A DNA stretch of 33,416 nt, taken from positions 1-33,416 of the forward strand of contig JAEDLE010000020.1 in the NCBI GenBank assembly GCA_016295455.1, in the 5' to 3' direction. The position numbers and the translations under genes are program-made. This DNA is from Bacteroidales bacterium (GTDB taxonomy: Bacteria; Bacteroidota; Bacteroidia; Bacteroidales; UBA932). Under the pieces are notes generated by a model that worked only from the letters and a program-made list of their open reading frames with translations, ran no database searches and was not told the DNA's origin. Below, piece by piece: positions 7,180 through 14,863 of the stretch (positions are counted from its first letter, which is position 1; the number at the start of each line of letters is the position of its first letter).

Positions 7180-10100
7180 ATGGCGGTATCAGATATCTTC
7201 AGGAAACTTTTCGGTTCCAAGTCAGACAGGGACATGAAGCAGGTGAAACCTATCCTTCAGCAGGTCCTTGCAAAGTATGGGGAGATAGACGCTCTCAGCA
7301 ATGACGAGCTCCGTGCCAGGACTCAGGCACTCAGGAAAAAGATTCAGGAAAGGACGGATCCTTTCGAGCAGAGGATAGCCCAGATCAGGCTCGAACTCGA
7401 CAAGGACATTCCGGTCAACGAGAAGGAGAAACTCGCTACTGAGTCGGACAAGCTTGTCAAGGACGAGGACACTGAAATCGAGAACGTTCTCAATGAAATA
7501 CTCCCGGAGGCCTTCGCGATAATGAAGTCCACCGCGAGACGTTTCGCGGGCAATCCGGAAATCGTGGTGGAGGCAAGCGATTCTGACCGCAGGCTCAGCG
7601 TCAACCATGACTTCGTCCACATCGAGGAAAGGGACGGCAGGAGCGTTGCCGTATGGCAGAACCACTGGCTCGCCGGAGGCAATGAAATCACCTGGGATAT
7701 GGTTCATTACGACGTCCAGCTCATCGGTGGTATAGTGCTTCACCAGGGCAAGATAGCCGAGATGGCCACGGGTGAGGGAAAGACCCTCGTCGCAACCCTT
7801 CCGGTATTCCTCAATGCGCTGGCAGGCAAGGGTGTACATGTCGTGACCGTCAATGACTACCTCTCCAAGCGAGACTCCGAGTGGATGGGCCCTCTCTACA
7901 TGTTCCACGGCCTGACCGTCGACTGCATCGACAAGCATCAGCCTAACAGCGACTCCCGCAGGAAGGCATACGAGTGCGACATCACCTTCGGTACCAACAA
8001 CGAGTTCGGTTTCGACTACCTGAGGGACAATATGTCGATGAGTATGGGCGACCTCGTCCAGAGGAAGCATCATTTCGCCATAGTCGATGAGGTCGACTCA
8101 GTCCTCATCGATGACGCCAGAACCCCTCTCATCATATCCGGACCTGTCGCAAAGTCTGCGGCTGACGACCAGTTCATGGAGTTCAGGCCATATGTCGAGA
8201 AACTCTACACCATGCAGCGCTCCTTCGTCACCACAACCCTCAACGAAGCCAAGAAGGCTCTCGCTGCAGGAGACGAGGCTGAAGGCGGAAAGCTTCTGCT
8301 CCGCTGCCACAAGGGATTGCCTAAGTATCAGCCACTCATCAAGTTCCTCAGTGAACCCGGCATCAAGCAGATACTCCAGAAATCAGAAAACTACTACCTC
8401 CAGGACAACGAGAGGGAGATGCACATAGTCACCGATCCCCTCTATTTCGTCATCAGCGAGCAGCACCACAGCGTGGATATGACGGACAAGGGCCACGACC
8501 TTCTCGCAAGTTTCGTGAACAACCCGGACTTCTTCGTCCTTCCTGATGTTGGAACCCAGATAGCCGAGATAGAGAAGGAGGACCTCAGCCCTGTGGAGAA
8601 GCAGGAGAAGAAGGAGGCCCTGATGCAGGAATTCTCGCTCAAGAGCGAGCGCGTGCACACCATGATCCAGCTCCTGAAGGCATATGCGATGTTCCAGAAA
8701 GATGTGGATTACATCATCGTGGACGGCAAGGTCAAGATAGTCGACGAGCAGACGGGACGTATCATGGAGGGAAGGCGCTGGAGCGACGGACTCCATCAGG
8801 CCGTGGAGGCCAAGGAGAATGTCAAGGTCGAGGATCCTACCCAGACCTTTGCCACCGTCACCCTGCAGAACTACTTCAGGATGTACCACAAGCTCTCCGG
8901 AATGACCGGTACCGCCGAGACCGAGGCGGGCGAGTTCTGGTCCATCTACAAGCTTGACGTAGTCGTGATTCCGACCAACAAGCCGGTCATCAGGGTGGAC
9001 GAACAGGACCTCATATACAAGACCAAGAGGGCCAAGTACAATGCCGTGATCCAGCGCGTGCTCGAGCTCAGGAAGGCCGGAAGGCCGGTGCTCGTGGGTA
9101 CTACCGACGTCGAGACTTCCGAACTCCTCCTCAGGATGATGGAGAGGGCCGGAATCCGTGATGCCCAGCTCCTCAATGCGAAGCAGCACTCGAGGGAGGC
9201 GGAGATTGTTGCCAGGGCCGGCCAGTCCAGCACCGTCACCATCGCCACCAACATGGCAGGTCGAGGAACCGACATCAAGCTCTCTCCTGAGGTGAGGGCC
9301 AAGGGCGGTCTCGCCATCATAGGAACCGAACGCCACGACTCACGCCGCGTCGACCGTCAGCTCCGAGGCCGTGCCGGACGACAGGGGGATCCAGGCTCTT
9401 CAACCTTCTATATCTCATTGGAAGACAAGTTGATGCGCCTCTTCGGATCGGAAAAGATTGCAGCCGTGGTCGACAGGCTCGGGATGACTGAAGACGACGC
9501 ACTCGAAAGCTCAATGCTCTCCAGCAGCATCGAAAAAGCCCAGCGCAAGGTCGAAGAGAACAACTTCGGCGTCCGCAAGAGACTTCTTGAATATGATGAC
9601 GTGATGAACTACCAGAGGGAGGCTGTCTATTCCAGGAGACGCAACGCCCTTTCTGGAGAGCGTATCGAGATCGACGTGATGAACATGATACTCGACACCG
9701 CGAACATCTATGCCGAGAGGTGTGAGGGCATGGCGTATGACGAGTTCTGCGAGTACATCATGGCCCAGCTCTCAATCGAGACCGGCATCAGCGAGCAGGA
9801 GTACTCCAAGATGAACCTCAAGGAACTGTCCTCAAGACTGTTCCAGCAGATATTCGACTCCTATGACAGGAGAATGGAGGCCCTCGTCGCGAAGACATAT
9901 CCTGTCATCAAGGAAGTCTATGAGACCAAGGGCACCATGTTCGAGAGAATAGCCGTTCCGATTTCGGACGGCCGCCGTGTGCTCAACCTTCCGGTAGACC
10001 TCAAGAGGGCATATGAGTCCGAGGGCAGGGAACTCTCCAAAGTGCTCAGCAAGACCATCATACTCTGGCAGATAGACGAACATTGGAAACAGCATCTGCG

Positions 10101-10461
10101 CGATATGGATGACCTCAAGCAGTCAGTCCAGAATGCCGCATACGAGCAGAAAGACCCTCTCGTGGTCTACAAGCTTGAGAGCTACAACCTCTTCTCATCC
10201 ATGCTCGAAAGCCTCAACAAGGATGTGCTTTCATTCCTTCTGAGGGCGTTCGTGAACGTACGCGAAAGTGAGCAGGCCCGTCCTGTACAGCAGCAGCGCA
10301 CCGACATGAGCCGGATGCAGACCAGCAGGAACAACCTGACTACCAACGGTGAACGCAAGGCGAATATGCCTGTGCACGTCGAGAAGACCGTCGGCAGGAA
10401 CGACCCTTGCCCTTGCGGCTCAGGTCTGAAGTTCAAGAACTGTCACGGAAAGGGCCTGTAG
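7180..10461 (+). CDS. secA: Preprotein translocase ATPase SecA
   Basis: The product is 1093 residues from ATG 7180, long like other Bacteroidota SecA proteins, which carry insertions relative to E. coli (901). SecA drives secretory proteins through SecYEG with ATP at the inner membrane. Visible elements are the Walker A region MATGEGKTLVATL, then TFGTNNEFGFDYLRDNM, the DEVDSVLIDDARTPLIISG block, and DEQTGRIMEGRRWSDGLHQA (written in parts) from the cross-linking region. The second ATPase half has IATNMAGRGTDIKL and RQLRGRAGRQGDPGSS. The scaffold follows, then a C-terminal zinc-binding tail with CPCGSGLKFKNCH. Its own promoter lies upstream. Bactofilin follows 44 bases after the stop with no terminator, so they may share a transcript. 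Confidence 0.98.
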   Translation: MAVSDIFRKLFGSKSDRDMKQVKPILQQVLAKYGEIDALSNDELRARTQALRKKIQERTDPFEQRIAQIRLELDKDIPVNEKEKLATESDKLVKDEDTEIENVLNEILPEAFAIMKSTARRFAGNPEIVVEASDSDRRLSVNHDFVHIEERDGRSVAVWQNHWLAGGNEITWDMVHYDVQLIGGIVLHQGKIAEMATGEGKTLVATLPVFLNALAGKGVHVVTVNDYLSKRDSEWMGPLYMFHGLTVDCIDKHQPNSDSRRKAYECDITFGTNNEFGFDYLRDNMSMSMGDLVQRKHHFAIVDEVDSVLIDDARTPLIISGPVAKSAADDQFMEFRPYVEKLYTMQRSFVTTTLNEAKKALAAGDEAEGGKLLLRCHKGLPKYQPLIKFLSEPGIKQILQKSENYYLQDNEREMHIVTDPLYFVISEQHHSVDMTDKGHDLLASFVNNPDFFVLPDVGTQIAEIEKEDLSPVEKQEKKEALMQEFSLKSERVHTMIQLLKAYAMFQKDVDYIIVDGKVKIVDEQTGRIMEGRRWSDGLHQAVEAKENVKVEDPTQTFATVTLQNYFRMYHKLSGMTGTAETEAGEFWSIYKLDVVVIPTNKPVIRVDEQDLIYKTKRAKYNAVIQRVLELRKAGRPVLVGTTDVETSELLLRMMERAGIRDAQLLNAKQHSREAEIVARAGQSSTVTIATNMAGRGTDIKLSPEVRAKGGLAIIGTERHDSRRVDRQLRGRAGRQGDPGSSTFYISLEDKLMRLFGSEKIAAVVDRLGMTEDDALESSMLSSSIEKAQRKVEENNFGVRKRLLEYDDVMNYQREAVYSRRRNALSGERIEIDVMNMILDTANIYAERCEGMAYDEFCEYIMAQLSIETGISEQEYSKMNLKELSSRLFQQIFDSYDRRMEALVAKTYPVIKEVYETKGTMFERIAVPISDGRRVLNLPVDLKRAYESEGRELSKVLSKTIILWQIDEHWKQHLRDMDDLKQSVQNAAYEQKDPLVVYKLESYNLFSSMLESLNKDVLSFLLRAFVNVRESEQARPVQQQRTDMSRMQTSRNNLTTNGERKANMPVHVEKTVGRNDPCPCGSGLKFKNCHGKGL

Positions 10462-10505
10462 CATAACCACCAAGAATCTGAACCGAAATAACATCAATCG
10501 ACCAT

Positions 10506-10919
10506 ATGGCAAAGTTACCTGAAACGACAGTAAACGTGAACGAAGTCAGCAGGATCTCATCCGGCACCATCATCAAGGGCGAAATCATATCCCCGAACGA
10601 CATCCGCATAGACGGAAATTTCGAAGGGAAGATCAGTTCCAAGGGCAGGGTGGTGATCGGGGACAAGGCGGTCATCAATGGGGACATCATCTGCGAGAAC
10701 GTTGATTTATGGGGGGAAATCACCGGTGGCTTGTATGTCAGGGACACTCTCTCCCTCAAGGAAGGCTGCAAGGTCAACGGAGACCTTCACGTTAGGAGGC
10801 TGGTAGTCGAGCTCGGAGCCCAGTTCAACGGCAACTGCAAGATGCTTGCTGACGGCGAGTTCGAGAAGCTTTCAGGCAAGCCTCAGCCTGCCCAGGCAGC
10901 TCCCGCAGTCAAGGAATAG
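10506..10919 (+). CDS. Bactofilin (polymer-forming cytoskeletal protein)
   Basis: The product is a 137-residue bactofilin (DUF583/CcmA type). The central part is a right-handed beta-helix seen as short hydrophobic repeats ending in Gly: GTIIKGEIISPNDIRIDGNFEGKI, GRVVIGDKAVINGDIICENV, LWGEITGGLYVRDTLSLKEG and CKVNGDLHVRRLVVELGAQFNG (each listed in short runs). The flanking N-terminus and the Pro/Ala-rich C-terminus are disordered. Bactofilins polymerise without nucleotide into membrane-associated filaments that position cell-wall or envelope enzymes. An MltD-type muramidase is encoded about 6 kb away, but no link to it is shown. The stop is 3 bases from the phosphatase start, so the two genes are in one operon. 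Confidence 0.93.
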   Translation: MAKLPETTVNVNEVSRISSGTIIKGEIISPNDIRIDGNFEGKISSKGRVVIGDKAVINGDIICENVDLWGEITGGLYVRDTLSLKEGCKVNGDLHVRRLVVELGAQFNGNCKMLADGEFEKLSGKPQPAQAAPAVKE

Positions 10920-10922
10920 CCG

Positions 10923-11378
10923 ATGAAGACAAAGATACTGTTCGTCTGCCACGGGAACATATGCAGGTCTCCTATGGCAGAGTTCGTTATGAAGAAGATG
11001 GTCGGTGAGGCGGGGCTCGGGGACTCGTTCGAGATAGCCTCTGCCGCCACCAGTTCCGAAGAAATCGGAAACGGGGTGTACCCTCCGGTACGCAGGCTCC
11101 TCAATGCCGACGGCATAGACTGCTCTGCCAAGAAGGCAAGGAAGATGACCCGCCACGACTACGATTATTACGACCATATCGTGTATATGGACAGGTACAA
11201 CGAGGCCAACATCCTCAGAATCATAGGAAATGATGATAAGGGGAAACTCTGCCGCCTGCTCGACCTGACCGACATTCCCGGGGATATCGCGGATCCTTGG
11301 TACAGCGGGGATTTCGAACTGACCTGGCGTCAGGTTCACGACGGCTGCAGCGCCCTGCTGGACAGCCTGACCAGATAG
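10923..11378 (+). CDS. Low-molecular-weight protein tyrosine phosphatase
   Basis: The protein has 151 residues, normal for the family. The active-site P-loop is at the N-terminus, CHGNICRS, with nucleophile Cys9 and phosphate-binding Arg15. The general-acid loop is present near the C-terminus as ADPWYSGDF. These enzymes dephosphorylate phosphotyrosine proteins. In bacteria they often oppose tyrosine kinases that control capsule or exopolysaccharide export, but no such kinase gene is in this window. Other members act as arsenate reductases, though nothing nearby suggests arsenic resistance. It starts 3 bases after bactofilin, so the two are almost certainly co-translated. Confidence 0.93.
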   Translation: MKTKILFVCHGNICRSPMAEFVMKKMVGEAGLGDSFEIASAATSSEEIGNGVYPPVRRLLNADGIDCSAKKARKMTRHDYDYYDHIVYMDRYNEANILRIIGNDDKGKLCRLLDLTDIPGDIADPWYSGDFELTWRQVHDGCSALLDSLTR

Positions 11379-11420
11379 CCGGGACACCGCTGCCATATTC
11401 ATTCAACAGATATCTGAAAT

Positions 11421-12422
11421 ATGCAAACAAGAACCATCATACTCTGCCTCGCGGCAGCACTTGCGCTCGCTTCCTGCTCAAATGTCAGAAAGAGCATTTC
11501 GTCACAGGCCCCGGACACAATGCCGGTACCAGATGCAGCCCGGGCCGACTCCATATGCCGCAGCCTTCTCCCTGAAGGCGCAATGTTCACTTCCGCCGTT
11601 ACCCAAGAGGTCAGCGGACCTGGCATTATCTGTTTCCAGCCTCTCAGGGACACTTGCGCCGTGAGGGTGATACGGATACTTCCTGACCGCAAGACAGGTT
11701 GGCATATTGCGGAAAATGTACGTTATCCCGTGGGTATGTCCGCAGACCTGACTCTCAAAGAGGTCAGCGCCTGCACCGACACGGTCAGCGGCGGTGTCCG
11801 GTTCTTCAGTTACGAGACTCTCCGTGAAGGCGATGGCCAGGTTATGAAGTCGGTGAACGTCTATGGTGCCGGACACGAGCACCAGGCTCTCTCATTTCTC
11901 GGCAAGCGTCTGGCTGACGGGAGGATAGAAGGTCAGTCGGACGAGACCTTCGTCGAGGGTATGGACCGTCCGGAGATGCAGTGGGCAAGTGCAAGGCTTC
12001 ATTCGGATGAGAGTCTTGTCTTCATATCCAAGGCAGACCTTATGACCGACCAGGCCATAGAATGGTGGCTATCCAAGAACCCTGCGGCCCAGGGAAAGGC
12101 GACAAGGATATATATGGGCCAGCTTGATCCGGAATGTTCCCTTGTGTCGGCATATTCAAAGGCCGCGAAGGAAGACGGCGGCTCATACAGGGCTGCGCTG
12201 TTTGACCTCAGGGGCTACACCGTGGTAGTGGCCTATAACAAGAAAAGCGGCAGCTACTCCCTCGCCTGGGCGGAACCTGTCTGCACCGACAGAAAGAACG
12301 GCCGTCTGCTCAACTCCATCTATTTCTCGAACCAGAGCAATCTCACCCTTTTCTACTACAAGGGCAAGACGACTTTCAAATACATACTCAACCTCGCGAA
12401 CGGCAGCATAAGCCGACGCTAA
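11421..12422 (+). CDS. Lipoprotein of unknown function (333 aa)
   Basis: The N-terminus is a lipoprotein signal: a short charged region, a hydrophobic stretch, then ALASC with the lipidated Cys at residue 19. I do not recognise the mature domain. It appears globular, mixed alpha/beta, with no repeats or membrane segments. Notable segments are FISKADLMTDQAIEWWLSKNP, here shortened, and KATRIYMGQLDPECSLVSAYSKAAKEDG. A beta-rich C-terminal end includes FDLRGYTVVVAYNKKSGSYSLAWAEP and ISFSNQS-like sequence. It has few cysteines and no obvious catalytic motif. It lies 42 bases after the tyrosine phosphatase and 30 before the ABC protein, on the same strand, so it may belong to the secA-bactofilin-phosphatase run. 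Residues after the Cys (SNVRKS) do not include the SDDDD-type surface export signal. Confidence 0.75.
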   Translation: MQTRTIILCLAAALALASCSNVRKSISSQAPDTMPVPDAARADSICRSLLPEGAMFTSAVTQEVSGPGIICFQPLRDTCAVRVIRILPDRKTGWHIAENVRYPVGMSADLTLKEVSACTDTVSGGVRFFSYETLREGDGQVMKSVNVYGAGHEHQALSFLGKRLADGRIEGQSDETFVEGMDRPEMQWASARLHSDESLVFISKADLMTDQAIEWWLSKNPAAQGKATRIYMGQLDPECSLVSAYSKAAKEDGGSYRAALFDLRGYTVVVAYNKKSGSYSLAWAEPVCTDRKNGRLLNSIYFSNQSNLTLFYYKGKTTFKYILNLANGSISRR

Positions 12423-12452
12423 CTCCCCGTTTTTTCCCCTCATTTTCTGAAT

Positions 12453-13841
12453 ATGGCAACGTCTGACGTGATACGTATCCGTGCCGGGATTCCGATGAAG
12501 GAGGAGTGGTGCCTGGCCGCACCTGTGGATTTCGCCCTCGGGAGTGACGAGCATGTCGCCATATACGGTCCCAATGCCTCCGGCAAGAGCAAGCTTGTGG
12601 ACATCATACTCGCAAGGCATCCGCTCAAGTCAGGGACGGTGGCATATTCATTTCCTTCTCCAACAAGACGTTATGTCTGTGATAACGTGAAGTGTCTGGA
12701 GTTCCGTGACTGCTATGGCGGGGAGACTGACAGGGACTACTATCATCAGCAGCGCTGGAATCAGTGGGATGTGAGGGACAGCAGGGTGCTGATGTCGAGC
12801 GGAGAACTGCGCAAGTACAGCCTTTCCAAGGTCCTGGAGGGCGAGCCATGTGTCCTGATACTGGACAGTCCCTTCGTCGGGCTGGATGCCGCTTCTAGAA
12901 AAGAACTGGACGGCAGGCTTAGGGCGATTGCTTCGTCAGGCCGTACCCGTCTTGTACTGGTTCTGTCCAGGTTTGATGAGATGCCGGATTACATCACCCA
13001 CGTTGTCCCTGTGAAGGATCAGGTCGTGCAGCCCAAGTTGACTCTTGCGGAATGGAAGTTGACCTTGACGGATAGGCCTCTGCTGGAGGAGAAGGCGGTG
13101 CCCGTGGCGGTTTCCGGTGTTGACGGATGTGGAGTTTTCTCTTGTGCGGATTCTCTGCGGGGGACGGAATCGGCTGCCCCCGAGGTGGTAAGGTTGGAGA
13201 AAGTCAGCATACGCTACGGGGAACGGACCATACTCAAAGACCTTGACTGGGTCGTCCGCAGGGGAGAAAGATGGGCTCTTGTGGGGGCCAACGGTTCCGG
13301 GAAATCCACTCTGCTCAGCCTTGTCTGTGCCGACAATCCCCAGGCATATGCCTGCAGGATATCCCTGTTCGGACATCGCAGGGGCAGCGGCGAGAGCATA
13401 TGGGACATCAAGAAGCATATAGGCTATGTGAGCCCTGAACTGCACCGCAGTTTCAAACGTGACATTCCTGCCGTGAATATCGTGGCGGGAGGGCTGAAGG
13501 ACTATCACGGGATGTTTACCGTGCCGGACGACCTGGAAATCGGGACTGCACTCCGATGGATGGAGAAGTTGGGCATAGCTGACCTCAGGGACAGGCGTTT
13601 CCTGTCTCTTTCAAGCGGGGAACAGCGGCTGGTTCTGGTCGCCCGTGCTTTCGTGAGGGACCCTGACCTTCTGATTCTGGATGAGCCGCTTCATGGCCTT
13701 GACAATGCCAACAGGCTTGTGGTCAGGAACTTGATCGAGGAGTACTGCTCTGATCATGACCGTACTCTGATTATGGTTACCCATTACGCCGAAGAACTTC
13801 CGCCTTGCATCGACCGTTGCCTCCGCCTGGAAAAGCATTGA
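12453..13841 (+). CDS. Tandem-ATPase ABC protein, ModF-like
   Basis: The product is a 462-residue soluble protein with two ABC ATPase domains and no membrane segments. Domain 1 has Walker A GPNASGKSK (residues 39-47), a signature-like SSGELRK and a Walker B region ending LILDSPF, where Ser replaces the usual catalytic Glu. Domain 2 has Walker A GANGSGKST (about 278-286), signature LSSGEQR, Walker B LLILDEPLHGLD and the switch His in MVTHYAEE, so it looks fully competent. This layout and length match ModF/PhrA-type proteins, whose role is poorly defined. No ModABC molybdate permease genes adjoin it. ABCF translation factors are the main alternative, but their linker and spacing differ. It ends facing the TlpA gene across the structured spacer. 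Confidence 0.82.
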   Translation: MATSDVIRIRAGIPMKEEWCLAAPVDFALGSDEHVAIYGPNASGKSKLVDIILARHPLKSGTVAYSFPSPTRRYVCDNVKCLEFRDCYGGETDRDYYHQQRWNQWDVRDSRVLMSSGELRKYSLSKVLEGEPCVLILDSPFVGLDAASRKELDGRLRAIASSGRTRLVLVLSRFDEMPDYITHVVPVKDQVVQPKLTLAEWKLTLTDRPLLEEKAVPVAVSGVDGCGVFSCADSLRGTESAAPEVVRLEKVSIRYGERTILKDLDWVVRRGERWALVGANGSGKSTLLSLVCADNPQAYACRISLFGHRRGSGESIWDIKKHIGYVSPELHRSFKRDIPAVNIVAGGLKDYHGMFTVPDDLEIGTALRWMEKLGIADLRDRRFLSLSSGEQRLVLVARAFVRDPDLLILDEPLHGLDNANRLVVRNLIEEYCSDHDRTLIMVTHYAEELPPCIDRCLRLEKH

Positions 13842-13859
13842 GCCTTGCGTGTTATGGCT

Positions 13860-14120
13860 TTAGGTCTTGGCGTTTCGGCGGGGAAAGCCTCGCTTCGGGC
13901 CGTAGCCTTGGCAGCGACGGTGCAGACCTTCCGCGCTTCGCGCTCCATCCCGTCTCTCACTTCGTTCGAGCCACCCGCTCACAGCCGCGGGCGGCTAGGG
14001 TCTGCATCCGTTGCCGCCCGTCACACGGCGTTGTGAATGTATTATGTGGTGTCTCCCTTCGCCACGGAAAGCCTCGATCCGTGGCCGTTACCCTGGCGCT
14101 TCACGGCAGGCTGCCGACCG
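13860..14120. other. GC-rich structured intergenic region without a gene
   Basis: This spacer between convergent genes (about 340 bases in all) has no credible coding frame. It contains a long-range imperfect inverted repeat: GCAGCGACGGTGCAGACC at 13911-13928 pairs with 13999-14017. Inside lie two tight hairpins, GCGC-TTC-GCGC (13933-13943) and GCCGC-GG-GCGGC (13984-13995). An imperfect direct repeat of about 32 bases occurs at 13882-13913 and 14066-14097. It could be a structured RNA, a degenerate repetitive palindromic element, or the remains of one. Confidence 0.5.
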
Positions 14121-14124
14121 AAAT

Positions 14125-14162
14125 AGAAATGGCTGAAAGTCAATTGACTTTCAGCCATTTCT
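14125..14162. terminator. Bidirectional terminator, perfect 38-base palindrome
   Basis: AGAAATGGCTGAAAGTCAA at 14125-14143 is followed directly by its exact reverse complement. The 3' arm ends in TTTCT on the plus strand, and the minus strand reads likewise, as expected for a terminator shared by the convergent ABC-protein and TlpA genes. The perfect symmetry is unusual, since such hairpins normally keep a loop of at least three bases. Confidence 0.8.
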
Positions 14163-14181
14163 GTAAAATTCTGTCTGGGGT

Positions 14182-14715
14182 TTATTTGCCGGCGGTGATT
14201 CTCTCCAGAGTCTTGACGGCCTTGTCCACGCTGATGGTGCCCAGCACCACTTTTCCCTGAGGGTCAATGATATAGATGGTTGGAATCCAGTCAATGGCAT
14301 ATGCCGGAGCGATATCTGTCCTACGCCATTTCTTCAGTTCGGAACCGTGGAGGTACTCCAGACGGTAATCTTTGATACCCTTTACCCAGTTGTCCTTGTT
14401 GTCATCCAGCGACACGCCCAGAAACATCACATCCTTGTCACGGAATCTTTCAAAGGCAGCCTCTACATGAGGGAGGGCGGCGATGCAGTCCTTGCACCAT
14501 ATTGCCCAGAAGTCAAGTACGAGGTATTTGCCCCTGAAATCCTTGAGTGTCAGAGTGTCTCCATCCGGAGTGACCAGTTTAAAATCAGGAGCGGGAGTGC
14601 CTGCGGCCAACAGCGCGGCATCATATTTCGCCGTCAGGTCCTGTTCAGATTCCTGGGCGGTGCAGCACAGTGCCATAACACAGGCCAGTGCCATACAGGT
14701 GATTATTTTCTTCAT
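14182..14715 (-). CDS. TlpA-like thiol-disulfide oxidoreductase
   Basis: The protein has 177 residues with an N-terminal signal (MKKIITCMALACVMALCC then TAQES), so it is exported. The mature part is a thioredoxin-fold domain of the TlpA/ResA/AhpC-TSA group. It shows APDFKLVTPDGDTLTLKDFRGKYLVLDFWAIW (in parts), the redox motif WCKDC (Cys74 and Cys77), a GVSLDD segment, and the cis-proline region WIPTIYIID. It likely reduces or oxidises periplasmic cysteines, for example during cytochrome maturation or envelope stress, but no cytochrome gene is nearby. Two adjacent cysteines at residues 17-18 leave open lipid attachment, although the lipobox is poor. A 12-base inverted repeat lies 13 bases before the start. 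Confidence 0.9.
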   Translation of the reverse strand: MKKIITCMALACVMALCCTAQESEQDLTAKYDAALLAAGTPAPDFKLVTPDGDTLTLKDFRGKYLVLDFWAIWCKDCIAALPHVEAAFERFRDKDVMFLGVSLDDNKDNWVKGIKDYRLEYLHGSELKKWRRTDIAPAYAIDWIPTIYIIDPQGKVVLGTISVDKAVKTLERITAGK

Positions 14716-14727
14716 ATAGTACTACAC

Positions 14728-14786
14728 AAGTTTCGCAAGTCAAAAATGTTTCCAACAATCCGAGAATTGTGCCGCTTGCGAAACTT
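14728..14786. promoter_or_regulatory. Inverted repeat in the tlpA-like upstream region
   Basis: AAGTTTCGCAAG at 14728-14739 and CTTGCGAAACTT at 14775-14786 are exact 12-base reverse complements 35 bases apart. An inner ACAAT/ATTGT stem lies between them. The near arm ends 13 bases before the TlpA-like start codon. No T-run follows, so an operator or leader structure is more likely than a terminator. Confidence 0.55.
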
Positions 14787-14863
14787 TTCCCTCGCACATT
14801 TCCCGTCTTTCGCAGACCCGTCCCTAAATCACTCCACTCAACCCGCTCAATCAGCCAACCCCG

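Noticed and set aside
12453..13841. ABCF-type ribosome protection or antibiotic-resistance factor
   Set aside because: The signatures (SSGEL, LSSGEQR), spacing and missing charged linker fit ModF-like proteins better.
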